Of a DNA stretch of 64,000 nt, positions 16,475-25,664 are shown piece after piece. Under the pieces are notes generated by a model. It was not told where the DNA came from and searched no databases. It was given only the letters and a program-made list of their open reading frames with translations. This DNA is from Aequorivita marisscotiae (GTDB lineage: Bacteria > Bacteroidota > Bacteroidia > Flavobacteriales > Flavobacteriaceae). The position numbers and the translations under genes were made by a program. Positions within the stretch are counted from its first letter, which is position 1. Every line of letters starts with the position of its first letter. The stretch is taken from NCBI RefSeq assembly GCF_029814825.1, contig NZ_CP122379.1:2480001-2544000 (forward strand), written 5' to 3'.

Positions 16475-17008
16475 TTATCCTAAGACCATTACCCGTAAAT
16501 CATTTATACAGGTTCGGTTTCTTGTTTTTATTGTTCCTAAAGGTATTTCGAGTGTTTTTGAAGCTTCTGCTTGTGTGTATCCTTTAAAATACAAAAGATC
16601 TATAATCTTTATACAAGCAGGTTTTAGGGCATCAACAAACTTTTTTATACCTATGGAATTGGTTAATTTGTTTAAACTATCAGCAGATGATAATATATCT
16701 ACGAAGTTTGTTGTACTTAGGTTTTTTCTTGCATTTTTATATGCTTTGGAACGTGTTTCATCAATGGCTGTATTACGGGCAATATTTAAAAGCCAGGTAA
16801 AAAAGCGTCCTTTTTTTACGTTATAAGATGCAGCATTGTTCCATACTTTAATAAAGACATCCTGTAAAAGCTCTTCTGCTGTTTCTTCGTCTAAAACAAT
16901 ACTGTAAATAATGCCATAGATGGCTTCACTGTACATTGTGTATAATCGGGAAAACGCTTTTTCGTTTCCGTTTTGCATCTCAATAATGAGATCATTGGGT
17001 TGTTCCAT
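16475..17008 (-). CDS. ECF RNA polymerase sigma factor (SigK-like)
   Basis: A 177-aa sigma factor. Region 2 is at about 15-85 (AFSRLYTMYSEAIYGIIYSI, DEETAEELLQDVFIKVW, FFTWLLNIARNTAIDETRS). Region 4 is at about 120-175, with the helix-turn-helix in YFKGYTQAEASKTLEIPLGT and TIKTR. The pairing with an RskA-like anti-sigma factor matches the SigK/RskA class, which often answers membrane or redox stress. The divergent neighbour is a secreted M36 peptidase, but no shared control is visible. Confidence 0.92.
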   Translation of the reverse strand: MEQPNDLIIEMQNGNEKAFSRLYTMYSEAIYGIIYSIVLDEETAEELLQDVFIKVWNNAASYNVKKGRFFTWLLNIARNTAIDETRSKAYKNARKNLSTTNFVDILSSADSLNKLTNSIGIKKFVDALKPACIKIIDLLYFKGYTQAEASKTLEIPLGTIKTRNRTCINDLRVMVLG

Positions 17009-17124
17009 AAAACCGCATTTTTTTTTGTAAATGTACCGAAATTATTAATTAAACTATGAAGTGGGTGAAAATTCATTTTTTTAAGCACATGTGTGTTAAA
17101 TGTTATCTGAATCTTAATAAAATG

Positions 17125-17154
17125 TTGTGGAAAAATTAATTTTTAATAGCTTTA
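17125..17154 (+). promoter_or_regulatory. Candidate promoter of the M36 metallopeptidase gene
   Basis: TTG (17125-17127) is separated by 19 bases from TAGCTTTA (17147-17154), one mismatch from the Bacteroidota -7 consensus TAnnTTTG, with near-typical -33/-7 spacing. Transcription would start near 17160, about 40 bases before the start codon. This is assigned by motif alone. Confidence 0.45.
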
Positions 17155-17202
17155 CCATTCTTAAAATTTTAAGATATATATTAATCTAAACGACACAGAC
17201 AG

Positions 17203-20200
17203 ATGAAAAAAATTACCTGGAGTATTTTCCTGGCAATGACGCTCGTATTTTCGGGCACTATGGTTGCACAAAATTTTACTGAAGCAATCAACAATCAACT
17301 AAGTCATTTTTTGGAACAAAATGAATTATTGCCTCAAGATGCGCAGTGGCAAGTTACGAGTGAAAGTCTAAGTAAAACAAGTGGAATTCAGCATGTGTAT
17401 TACAGACAGTTATTTAATGGAATTGAAATTTACGGTACTGAATCCAGCATTCATATTACTTCCAATGGTAGTGTAATTGCCCAAGACAGTAAATTCATAA
17501 AAAACACTTCAGAAAAATTAATAGGTTCAAACACACCCGCGCTTACGGCTATTCAGGCGGTACAGGCTGCGGCGGGAACATTAAATTACACTATTTCTGA
17601 ATCGCTTTCAGTTTTAAACGGAGCTAAGGGCATTAATAGGGAAACACTGCTGAGTACTGGCGGTATTTCTTTGAGTGCTATACCTGCAAAGTTAATGTAT
17701 GCCATAACCGATAATAATGAGTTGGTTTTAACTTGGGATATTTCAATTCAAGAAAAAAGCCAGCAAGATTGGTGGAGTTTAAGGATTAATGCCAATACCG
17801 GAGCTATTGTAAACAAAGCGAATTGGATGGTTAGTTGTGCAATGCACCATGATCATAGCAATGACGTAAAGGAATTGAATTTTAATGCCAACCTTTTCGA
17901 TATTCCAAATTACAAAGCTGTTGTTGAAGAGTCTACAGCGGCTTGTACAGAATGCTACGAAGTGTTTGCACTGCCGCTAGAGAGTCCGTATTACGGAGCT
18001 CGAACCATTGAGGTTGCGCCGGCAAATGCTACTGCTTCTCCTTTTGGGTGGCATGATACTGATGGTGTTGCTGGTGCCGAATATACCACAACTCGTGGAA
18101 ATAACGCGAATGCATATGAAGACGGTAACAACCCAGGTTACCAGCCTGATGCGGGTGCAGGTTTAGAGTTTACGGGCTATCCTTTTAGCCAGATTTATAC
18201 CAATGCAAACCAATATGAAGATGCGGCAATCACAAATCTTTTTTATATGAATAACATTATTCACGATGTAATGTATCAATATGGTTTTGATGAAGCTGGC
18301 GGTAACTTTCAAGAAAATAACTACGGAAATGGAGGCCAGGGCAGTGATTCGGTAAATGCTGAAGCACAAGACGGTTCTGGTACGTGTAATGCAAATTTTG
18401 GTACGCCACCAGATGGCGGAAATCCAACTATGCAGATGTATATCTGCGGCGATAAAGACGGCGATTATGACAACCTTGTAATTATTCACGAATATGGCCA
18501 TGGTATCTCAAACCGTTTAACGGGAGGACCAGGAGCTTCAGGTTGTTTGCAGAATGCAGAACAAATGGGTGAAGGCTGGAGTGATTTCTTTGGAGTATTG
18601 ATGACGATTGAACCTGGTGATTTAGGAACAGACTCCAGAGCAGTAGGAACATATCTCTTTGGTCAAGGCCAAGGAGGTGGTGGTATTCGCGATTATCCCT
18701 ACAGTACAGATATGGGTGTAAACCCTCAGACTTACGACTTTATTAAAACGGCCGCTGTGCCCCACGGTGTAGGGTCTGTATGGGCACAAATGTTATGGGA
18801 AGTTACATGGGCATTGATAGATGAACACGGCTTTGATGCAGACATTTATAACTTTACTGGAGATGTAAACCAAGATGCTGGAAATATTCAAGCTTTGGCA
18901 TTAGTTATTGAAGGGATGAAATTACAGCCTTGTAGCCCCGGTTTTGTAGATGGTCGCGATGCAATTTTAGCAGCAGACCAAGCGCTATACGGTGGCGCAA
19001 ACGTTTGTCTTTTATGGGATGCATTTGCAAAAAGAGGCTTAGGATATAGTGCAAGTCAAGGTTCATCTGGAAGTAGAAGCGACGGAACACAAGCTTTTGA
19101 CACGCCTTCCCAAACTGCAACATTATCGGTTCTTGAAGAAGTTTGTGCATCGTCTGAAGTTCTTACTGATTTAGGTGGTGGCGCTCCAAATGGCGGTACT
19201 TATAGTGGCCCAGGAGTTACCGATAACGGTAACGGAAGTACTTTTACCTTTGATCCAAGCGCTGCTGGCGTTGGCGTTCATACCATTACGTATAACGTTC
19301 CTTCGGGGCCATGCTCCGTAGCTTCGTCTGCTACCGATACAATTGAAGTTCTAGCCGTACCCGCTGGTCCAACTACTACAGGAGTTCTAGATTTCTGTGT
19401 TGGCGATCCAGTAACCGTAACAGCTACCCCAAATGATCCTGGTAACGTAATAAGATGGTTTGATGCGCCAACTGGAGGTAACTTTCTTTTTGAAGGCGAA
19501 TCGTACACTTTTACACCAACGGGAAGCATTAATGTATATGCACAGGAAAGCGCTCCCGGACCATTATCGCAATTAGTTATATCTGAAATTAGTTTGGAAA
19601 CCCCAGACAGATTAGAAATACAAAATGTAGGTATTGCCACAGACTATTCTGGTTATAAAGTTGCTGTAAGCGAACAGCCTTATAATAATATTAATGCAAT
19701 GAATTCAGTGGTTAAAACGCTGAGTAATATGAGTGCAAACTCCGTAGTGGACTTTAATGACGATGGTGGTTCTGGCTATTGGGGAAATAATATCTGGTGG
19801 GATAATGACGGAACCGGTTGGATTATTATAATTGACGGAAATGGTAACGTTGTGGATTCTGTTTTCTGGAATTTCAGTGCCGCTCAGATCGCCGGTTTAA
19901 ATATTACGATTAGCGGTCACAATATTACGGCTGCCGATCTAGATTGGACTGGTGTTGGCGCTTCGTTGGTATCAGATTGTGGTTCAGATTCCTTTAGAAG
20001 AGTTGGCGATACAAATACCGCTGCAGATTGGTCTGGTACTTGTGAACCTGCCGATTTTGGAACTCCCAATAGCGATATAAACCTCGGTACACCAGGTTGT
20101 TCAGCCGAACGCACTATTGCTGAGGTAATTGCTGAAACCGAAAATCCAGTTATTACCTGTCCAGCAGATCTTGTAGTTGAAATACCTCAAGGAACTCAAT

Positions 20201-20649
20201 TTACATTGCCGGATTATACGGGCGACGCAACGGCAACCGATAATTGCCCAGATCCTGCAATTACCCAAAACCCAGCTCCGGGAACTATGCTAAATCCAGG
20301 CGTTACTACAATCACAATGACGGCAACAGACGGTGCCGGCAATACGGACGATTGTACTTTTACAGTTACGGTGGATGAGATTTTGGGAATTGGTGACAAT
20401 GAATTTTATAATAACATTTTACTGTATCCTAACCCAACAACTGGCGAGCTAACCTTGCTCAATAAAACTACTACACAGCTAAATAATGCCATTATTACTG
20501 ATGTAAAAGGTAGGGTTATTATGACCGTTAACTTAACAGAGACTGGAATAGAAACCAATTTCTCTGTTGAAAATCTTGCAACAGGAATGTATTTTATTAA
20601 AATAAATGCAGCAGATACAAGTATTGTAAAACGTATTGTAAAACAATAA
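17203..20649 (+). CDS. Secreted M36 (fungalysin) metallopeptidase with T9SS sorting domain
   Basis: A 1148-aa exported protease. It has a signal peptide (about 1-22), a fungalysin/thermolysin propeptide (about 30-200) and the M36 catalytic domain (about 255-640) with zinc motif HEYGH at residues 429-433 and the downstream ligand region EQMGEGWSDFFG. Further on come an Ig-like segment, a lamin-tail-like domain (about 785-970, LVISEISLETPDRLEIQN), a HYR-like domain (about 985-1062, TATDGAGNTDDCTFTVTV) and a type A T9SS C-terminal domain (LYPNPTTGELTL to the end). It should be released or surface-attached and degrade extracellular protein. Confidence 0.95.
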   Translation: MKKITWSIFLAMTLVFSGTMVAQNFTEAINNQLSHFLEQNELLPQDAQWQVTSESLSKTSGIQHVYYRQLFNGIEIYGTESSIHITSNGSVIAQDSKFIKNTSEKLIGSNTPALTAIQAVQAAAGTLNYTISESLSVLNGAKGINRETLLSTGGISLSAIPAKLMYAITDNNELVLTWDISIQEKSQQDWWSLRINANTGAIVNKANWMVSCAMHHDHSNDVKELNFNANLFDIPNYKAVVEESTAACTECYEVFALPLESPYYGARTIEVAPANATASPFGWHDTDGVAGAEYTTTRGNNANAYEDGNNPGYQPDAGAGLEFTGYPFSQIYTNANQYEDAAITNLFYMNNIIHDVMYQYGFDEAGGNFQENNYGNGGQGSDSVNAEAQDGSGTCNANFGTPPDGGNPTMQMYICGDKDGDYDNLVIIHEYGHGISNRLTGGPGASGCLQNAEQMGEGWSDFFGVLMTIEPGDLGTDSRAVGTYLFGQGQGGGGIRDYPYSTDMGVNPQTYDFIKTAAVPHGVGSVWAQMLWEVTWALIDEHGFDADIYNFTGDVNQDAGNIQALALVIEGMKLQPCSPGFVDGRDAILAADQALYGGANVCLLWDAFAKRGLGYSASQGSSGSRSDGTQAFDTPSQTATLSVLEEVCASSEVLTDLGGGAPNGGTYSGPGVTDNGNGSTFTFDPSAAGVGVHTITYNVPSGPCSVASSATDTIEVLAVPAGPTTTGVLDFCVGDPVTVTATPNDPGNVIRWFDAPTGGNFLFEGESYTFTPTGSINVYAQESAPGPLSQLVISEISLETPDRLEIQNVGIATDYSGYKVAVSEQPYNNINAMNSVVKTLSNMSANSVVDFNDDGGSGYWGNNIWWDNDGTGWIIIIDGNGNVVDSVFWNFSAAQIAGLNITISGHNITAADLDWTGVGASLVSDCGSDSFRRVGDTNTAADWSGTCEPADFGTPNSDINLGTPGCSAERTIAEVIAETENPVITCPADLVVEIPQGTQFTLPDYTGDATATDNCPDPAITQNPAPGTMLNPGVTTITMTATDGAGNTDDCTFTVTVDEILGIGDNEFYNNILLYPNPTTGELTLLNKTTTQLNNAIITDVKGRVIMTVNLTETGIETNFSVENLATGMYFIKINAADTSIVKRIVKQ

Positions 20650-20670
20650 TTTCAAATATTTATAATACTC

Positions 20671-20706
20671 AAAAACCCGTGTCAATATATTTGACACGGG
20701 TTTTTT
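20671..20706 (+). terminator. Rho-independent terminator after the M36 gene
   Basis: AAAACCCGTGTCAA and TTGACACGGGTTTT (ending at 20704) form a perfect 13-14 bp stem around a short AT loop, followed by T residues. It is one of the strongest terminators in the window and separates the protease from the FMN reductase gene. Confidence 0.9.
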
Positions 20707-20735
20707 CATACCATCCTTTTCAATAACTTTGACAG

Positions 20736-21278
20736 ATGAAAAAAATAGTATTCTTCGCAGGGAGTAATTACAGCAAATCCCTCAACCATAAATTGGTTAG
20801 TTATGCCTACTCAAAATTGGCGGGCCATACAACCGAATTAATAAAATTAACAGATTATCAGTTGCCGCTCTACAGCGAAGATTTAGAGCGCGAACGGGGC
20901 TATCCGGCAGATTTAAAAATTCTATACAACAAAATAAAGGAAACCGATGCTTTAGTAATTTCTGTAAATGAACACAACGGAATGGTTTCGGCCTTTTTTA
21001 AAAATTTTATAGATTGGCTCTCGCGATTGGATCGAAAATTTTTGAGCGAAAAGAAAATCTTGTTAATGAGTACTTCAAATGGAAAACGTGGAGGCGCTTC
21101 AGCTTTAGAATACACTAAAAACGTATTGCCGAGATTTGGAGGTACCGTTGTTGAAAGTTTTAGTATTCCTTCATTCTCTGAGAATTTTTCGGAAGATTCA
21201 CAAGAAATTTCAAACGAAGTGTTGCTACTCGGTTTTAATGATGTGATTCAAAATTTTGCACATCAAATTCAACAATAA
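20736..21278 (+). CDS. NADPH-dependent FMN reductase family protein
   Basis: A 180-aa flavodoxin-fold protein. The phosphate-binding loop is in FFAGSNYSKSLNHKL (residues 6-20), the flavin-contact region in VISVNEHNGMVSAFFKNFID (about 76-95), and STSNGKRGGASALEY follows at about 112-126. It probably reduces a quinone, azo compound or free FMN using NAD(P)H. Its TAATG stop/start overlap with the next gene at 21278 means the two are translationally coupled. Confidence 0.88.
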   Translation: MKKIVFFAGSNYSKSLNHKLVSYAYSKLAGHTTELIKLTDYQLPLYSEDLERERGYPADLKILYNKIKETDALVISVNEHNGMVSAFFKNFIDWLSRLDRKFLSEKKILLMSTSNGKRGGASALEYTKNVLPRFGGTVVESFSIPSFSENFSEDSQEISNEVLLLGFNDVIQNFAHQIQQ

Positions 21279-22579
21279 TGCGAACGCTGAAGAATTTTTC
21301 TTTTTCGTTGACGGAAGCTAGTAAAGAACGCCTTTTATATTGGGCGCAGCAGTTTGATGAGGTTGTTTGGTTAGATAGTAACCACTATGTTCAAAAACAT
21401 CAAACCCATCAAGCTATTTTGGCCGTAGATGCTTTTACCGCACTTAAAACAGATTTTCACAACGCTTTCGATAATTTAAAAGAATACCAGAACACAACCG
21501 CAGATTGGATTTTTGGATATCTTACTTACGATTTAAAAAACGATGTGGAAAAGCTATATTCTAATAATTTTGATGGGCTTGGCTTTCCCGACTTGTATTT
21601 TTTTCAACCAAAAAAGCTATTTCTTTTTTCTGAGAACAGTGTTGAGGTTCACTATTTAAATATGGTTGCCGATGAGATTGAAGAAGACTGGGCATCCATT
21701 CTTAAAACTGTAGCAGTACCCGATGAAAATGAAGATTTAGAACCGGTTAAAATTACAATGCGCACATCAAAAGATAGCTATATCCAGAAAGTAGAAAAAA
21801 CGCTTGCACATATTAAACGCGGCGATATTTATGAAGCAAATATTTGTCAAGAGTTTTTTGACAGTAACGCTAAAATACACCCGCTAAAAACCTTTCTTCA
21901 ACTTAATAAAATTTCAAAACCGCCTTTTTCGGTTTTTCTAAAACTGAATAATTTTTATGCACTTTCAGCCTCTCCCGAACGCTATCTTAAAAAAAGAGGA
22001 AACAGCGTAATTTCACAACCAATTAAAGGCACTGCAAAACGGTTAAAAAACAAAGCTGATGATTTACAAATGGCGCAACAATTAGCCAAAGACCCAAAAG
22101 AACGCAGCGAAAATATAATGATTACAGATTTGGTGCGTAACGATCTGTCGCGCATTGCCGAAAAGGGAAGTGTTACCGTAGATGAACTTTGCGCAATTTA
22201 TACTTTTGAACAAGTGCATCAAATGATTTCAACAGTACGTTGTAGCGTTCCAACTGATTTTTCGAGCGTTGAGATTTTAAGAAATACCTACCCGATGGGC
22301 AGTATGACGGGCGCACCAAAAATTTCTGCAATGCAAATTATTGAAGAAATTGAAGACGCCAAACGCGGCTTATACAGTGGTGCAATTGGCTATTTTTCTC
22401 CAGTGGGAGATTTTGATTTTAATGTAGTAATTAGAAGCATACTCTACAATGCAACTAAAAAATACATCAGTTTTTCGGTGGGTAGTGCAATTACCGGTAA
22501 TTCGATACCCGAAAAGGAATATGAAGAGTGCTTGCTTAAAGCAAAAGCAATGCGGGAAGTATTAAAATGTTCAGAATAA
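21278..22579 (+). CDS. pabB: Chorismate-binding enzyme, aminodeoxychorismate synthase component I-like
   Basis: A 433-aa member of the TrpE/PabB family. The C-terminal chorismate-binding domain (about 165-430) has the signatures DIYEANICQEFF, PIKGTAKRLKN, DLVRNDLSRI, YPMGSMTGAPKISAMQII and GAIGYFSPVGDFDFNVVIRS. The N-terminal subdomain is reduced. The lysine in PIKGTA is the residue characteristic of PabB-type ammonia-adding enzymes. PabB (folate) is favoured over TrpE because there is no tryptophan operon here. The gene is coupled to the FMN reductase by a one-base overlap, and no PabA partner is in the window. Confidence 0.85.
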   Translation: MRTLKNFSFSLTEASKERLLYWAQQFDEVVWLDSNHYVQKHQTHQAILAVDAFTALKTDFHNAFDNLKEYQNTTADWIFGYLTYDLKNDVEKLYSNNFDGLGFPDLYFFQPKKLFLFSENSVEVHYLNMVADEIEEDWASILKTVAVPDENEDLEPVKITMRTSKDSYIQKVEKTLAHIKRGDIYEANICQEFFDSNAKIHPLKTFLQLNKISKPPFSVFLKLNNFYALSASPERYLKKRGNSVISQPIKGTAKRLKNKADDLQMAQQLAKDPKERSENIMITDLVRNDLSRIAEKGSVTVDELCAIYTFEQVHQMISTVRCSVPTDFSSVEILRNTYPMGSMTGAPKISAMQIIEEIEDAKRGLYSGAIGYFSPVGDFDFNVVIRSILYNATKKYISFSVGSAITGNSIPEKEYEECLLKAKAMREVLKCSE

Positions 22580-22604
22580 CTGTTTTCTACTTAAATTAAA
22601 CTAT

Positions 22605-22695
22605 ATTAGTAATTAAGCTAATAAATACGCTTTATTAGTCTTTAAACTTATAAATATACTTTATTAGTAAAAAAGCTAATAAATTCATATATTTG
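22605..22695 (+). promoter_or_regulatory. Three 29-bp tandem repeats over the satD-like promoter
   Basis: Units at 22605-22633, 22634-22662 and 22663-22691 all begin ATTAGT and share an AARCTWATAAAT core. Units 1 and 3 contain ATTAG-N8-CTAAT, an inverted repeat. A perfect -7 element TATATTTG (22688-22695) overlaps the end of the third unit, 17 bases before the start codon. The arrangement looks like an operator array in which a bound repressor would block the promoter. The likely binder is the helix-turn-helix of the SatD-like product itself. Confidence 0.65.
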
Positions 22696-22712
22696 AATAA
22701 ATTTAGTTCAAA

Positions 22713-23399
22713 ATGAATTATTCAGTAATATCTGGAGATATAGTTTCATCTACCAGTTTAAGCAACGCCGACAACCAGTTTGTTGCAGAAAATTTAAAAC
22801 GATTGCTAAGCGAATTAACGCGTGAATTTAATATTTACGGTCGCCTTATTAAAGGAGATTATTTAGAATGTGTAGTTCCAAATGCGGCAGACGGCCTACA
22901 AGTAGCGCTCGCCATTAAAAGTTTTGTAAAGGCAATACCCATTGATGCTAAAAATTATAAGGAGCACGACAACCGCGTAAAACAATTTAAAATCCATGGA
23001 ATTAGGTTAGCCATAGGATATGGCGAACTAAGCCGATTTAATCCCGAAGAAGGGATAATTGATGGCGAAGCAATTTATTTATCGGGTCGTGAAATTAGTG
23101 GCGAAACTACCTATAATAAGGAGCGGATAGTTATAAAAAACACATTGTTTTTTGCTTCGAAAAACGAAGATTTAAATAAAAACTTTCAACCTTTACTTGC
23201 CCTGTTAGATGTTTTATTCAGTAAAGCTACTGCCAGACAATGCGAGGTTTTATATTTAAAATTGATGAAAAACCAAGAAGACGAAATAGCCAAACAATTA
23301 GGTATTGGACAATCTGCCGTCAATCAACATTCCACTAGTGTTGGCTGGAACGCTATTGATGAAGCAGTAAACTATTTTAAGATGGTAATTTCAAAATAG
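22713..23399 (+). CDS. SatD-like protein with C-terminal helix-turn-helix
   Basis: A 228-aa protein. The N-terminus (MNYSVISGDIVSSTSLSNAD, YGRLIKGDYLECVVPNAADG) resembles SatD proteins and the cyclase-like fold. The C-terminus (about 175-215) contains a helix-turn-helix in EDEIAKQLGIGQSAVNQHST. The gene sits 5 bases upstream of a DUF3307 membrane protein, a pairing common in Bacteroidota and Firmicutes. A nucleotide- or stress-sensing repressor is plausible, acting on the tandem repeats in its own promoter. No ligand is known. Confidence 0.75.
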   Translation: MNYSVISGDIVSSTSLSNADNQFVAENLKRLLSELTREFNIYGRLIKGDYLECVVPNAADGLQVALAIKSFVKAIPIDAKNYKEHDNRVKQFKIHGIRLAIGYGELSRFNPEEGIIDGEAIYLSGREISGETTYNKERIVIKNTLFFASKNEDLNKNFQPLLALLDVLFSKATARQCEVLYLKLMKNQEDEIAKQLGIGQSAVNQHSTSVGWNAIDEAVNYFKMVISK

Positions 23400-23404
23400 A
23401 AACT

Positions 23405-24109
23405 ATGGTGTTAGAAAAATTATTACTGCTTCAATTTATTGCACATCTGTGTTTAGACTACTTTTTTCAAACAGACAAACTTGCGCAACAAAAAAATACT
23501 ATAGGATTTAAAAGTTCTTTTCTTTACTGGCACGCACTGGCTTGTTTTGCATTAGCTTGGCTTTTTTCGTTACAAGTAGATTTTGCTTTTGCTGCTGCAA
23601 TCATCGCATTTACACACTTTTTATTAGACGGTTTTAAGCGTTATCTAAACAATAGCAGCTATTTTGGCCGTTATGCATATTTTATAGATCAAGCCATTCA
23701 TTTGATTATAATTGCGTTGGTTGTAGTTTTATTCCATAAATGGCGCGGTATAAATCCAGCGGTAGAAATATCAATTAATTTTAAATATTTATTGATAATT
23801 ACCGGATATCTTGTGTGTTTAAAACCCGCAAATATTTTTATTAAAGAAGTCTTTAAAGCCACAGATGTGCAGGTGAGTAGCGATAACGAAATGCCCAATG
23901 CAGGCAAGGTAATCGGGGTTTTGGAACGAATTTTAACCCTGACATTTATCATCGTTTCGCAGTACTCGGCGGTTGGATTTTTAATTGCTGCCAAATCTAT
24001 TTTGCGCTACGGCAACAACGAAACGCTAAAGACCGAATACGTACTCATTGGAACGATGCTCAGCTTCGGAATTGCCGTTATTGCCGGTATTGTTATTAAT
24101 CTCTTTTAA
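23405..24109 (+). CDS. DUF3307 membrane protein
   Basis: A 234-aa polytopic membrane protein. The family signature is HLCLDYFFQTDKLAQQKN (about 14-31), then a His-Ala segment (YWHALACFALAWLF) and FTHFLLDGFKRYL. About six hydrophobic helices follow the length of the chain. DUF3307 proteins have no established function. The 5-base gap from the SatD-like gene indicates one transcript, so the regulator may control mainly this protein. The tilS gene follows 12 bases later. Confidence 0.85.
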   Translation: MVLEKLLLLQFIAHLCLDYFFQTDKLAQQKNTIGFKSSFLYWHALACFALAWLFSLQVDFAFAAAIIAFTHFLLDGFKRYLNNSSYFGRYAYFIDQAIHLIIIALVVVLFHKWRGINPAVEISINFKYLLIITGYLVCLKPANIFIKEVFKATDVQVSSDNEMPNAGKVIGVLERILTLTFIIVSQYSAVGFLIAAKSILRYGNNETLKTEYVLIGTMLSFGIAVIAGIVINLF

Positions 24110-24121
24110 ACCTTTAAAACT

Positions 24122-25426
24122 TTGTTTGTTCGCTTCGAAAAAAGTATAAAAAATAAGTTTCCATTTTTAATAGGAAAAAAATTGCTCATTGCCTGCAGCG
24201 GTGGGTTAGATAGTGTTGTTTTAACCCATTTAACAAAAAAAGTAAATCTAGAAATTGCTCTGGCGCATTGCAATTTTTCGCTCCGTGGTAAGGAAAGCGA
24301 TAGCGATGAAATGTTTGTAATTGGGTTGGCAAATAAATTGGAAATTCCAGTTTTTGCAGAAACTTTTGATACTATTAAATTTGCTGAAGAACATCAAGTA
24401 TCTACACAAATGGCGGCCCGCAACCTTCGGTACACTTGGTTTGCAGAAATTTTAAATAACTTTAAATACGACTATTTATTGACTGCCCATCACTTAGATG
24501 ACGATTTGGAAACATTTTTCATCAATCTTTCTCGAGGCACAGGTATTAACGGATTAACCGGAATTCCAAGAATAAATAATAAAATTATACGCCCGCTACT
24601 GGATTTTTCGAGGGAGGAAATTCTAAATTATGCAAAGAAGAACAGTCTACAGTGGCGCGAAGACAGTAGCAATAAAAAAACAGATTATCTACGGAATAGA
24701 CTTCGTTTAGAGGTCTTGCCACAATTCAAAAAAACGAGTGGTTCGTTATTGAAAAATTTTCAGAAAACACAACAAAACCTGCAAACTTCGCGTAATTTAA
24801 TTGAAGATTATATGGCGCTAATCTATAATTTGGTAGTTACCGAAACAAATAATTCGTATAAAATAAACATTCAGAAATTAAAGGATTTGCCACATACCGA
24901 AGCACTACTTTATGAGCTATTAAACAGCTTTGGCTTTACTGAATGGGACGATGTTTCAGATCTGCTCGATGCACAAACAGGGAAGCAAGTTTTTTCAAAA
25001 ACCCATAGGCTGCTTAAAAATAGAGAAGAATTGGTATTGACTGAAATTCCAGCTAATGTTCCCTCTACAGAATTTTTGGTTTCGAAATCGGGTATTGATT
25101 CGCCAATTAAATTAAAAATTGAATCTTCAAAATACATTGGTGAAACTGAAAAAAATTTAATTTACGTGGCTGCCGATACACTAAAATTTCCCTTAAAAAT
25201 TAGAAAGTGGAGGAGTGGAGATAACTTTCAACCCTTTGGAATGAAAGGTAAAAAAAAGCTGAGTAAATTTTTTAAAGATGAAAAAGTCGCTATTACAGAT
25301 AAGGAAAATATATGGTTACTCGTAAGCGGAGGGCGTATTGTTTGGATAATTGGGTATAGAATGGACGACCGTTTTAAGATAACCGAAGACACCAAAGATA
25401 TTTTGAAAATTTCGCTAATTAACTAA
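24122..25426 (+). CDS. tilS: tRNA(Ile)-lysidine synthase
   Basis: A 434-aa enzyme that converts C34 of the minor isoleucine tRNA (CAU anticodon) to lysidine using ATP and lysine, so that it decodes AUA. The PP-loop ATP motif SGGLDSVV is at about residues 26-33, followed by HCNFSLRGKESDSDE and the catalytic/tRNA region LTAHHLDDDLETFFINLSRG. The C-terminal TilS domain is seen in LKFPLKIRKWRSGDNFQPFG. The start is TTG; the next ATG lies far inside the domain, so TTG is required for a complete N-terminus. Confidence 0.95.
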   Translation: MFVRFEKSIKNKFPFLIGKKLLIACSGGLDSVVLTHLTKKVNLEIALAHCNFSLRGKESDSDEMFVIGLANKLEIPVFAETFDTIKFAEEHQVSTQMAARNLRYTWFAEILNNFKYDYLLTAHHLDDDLETFFINLSRGTGINGLTGIPRINNKIIRPLLDFSREEILNYAKKNSLQWREDSSNKKTDYLRNRLRLEVLPQFKKTSGSLLKNFQKTQQNLQTSRNLIEDYMALIYNLVVTETNNSYKINIQKLKDLPHTEALLYELLNSFGFTEWDDVSDLLDAQTGKQVFSKTHRLLKNREELVLTEIPANVPSTEFLVSKSGIDSPIKLKIESSKYIGETEKNLIYVAADTLKFPLKIRKWRSGDNFQPFGMKGKKKLSKFFKDEKVAITDKENIWLLVSGGRIVWIIGYRMDDRFKITEDTKDILKISLIN

Positions 25427-25435
25427 TTATAAAAC

Positions 25436-25466
25436 AAGAATCCCAACCAAAACGGCTGGGATTCTT
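25436..25466 (+). terminator. Rho-independent terminator after tilS
   Basis: AAGAATCCCAACC (25436-25448) pairs with GGCTGGGATTCTT (25454-25466) with one G-U pair and a 5-base loop. The T-run is short. It ends the satD-DUF3307-tilS unit. The rest of the gap up to pfkA holds only a -7-like TATTTTTG at 25608-25615, a candidate promoter element for the glycolytic cluster. Confidence 0.8.
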
Positions 25467-25664
25467 TAACAAACCTAACTTAGTAAACTTTAAGTGCACC
25501 AAGAATATTTTCTATCCCCACAAAAAATATTGCTTCGTGCATTATCCACTAATTCTATGGTTCAAATATAAGTTAGCCTTGCGTTTTATACTATACGTAC
25601 TAACACGTATTTTTGGTGATTAATATCATTTATAATTTCAAACAATAATAGTAACTTTCACTTT

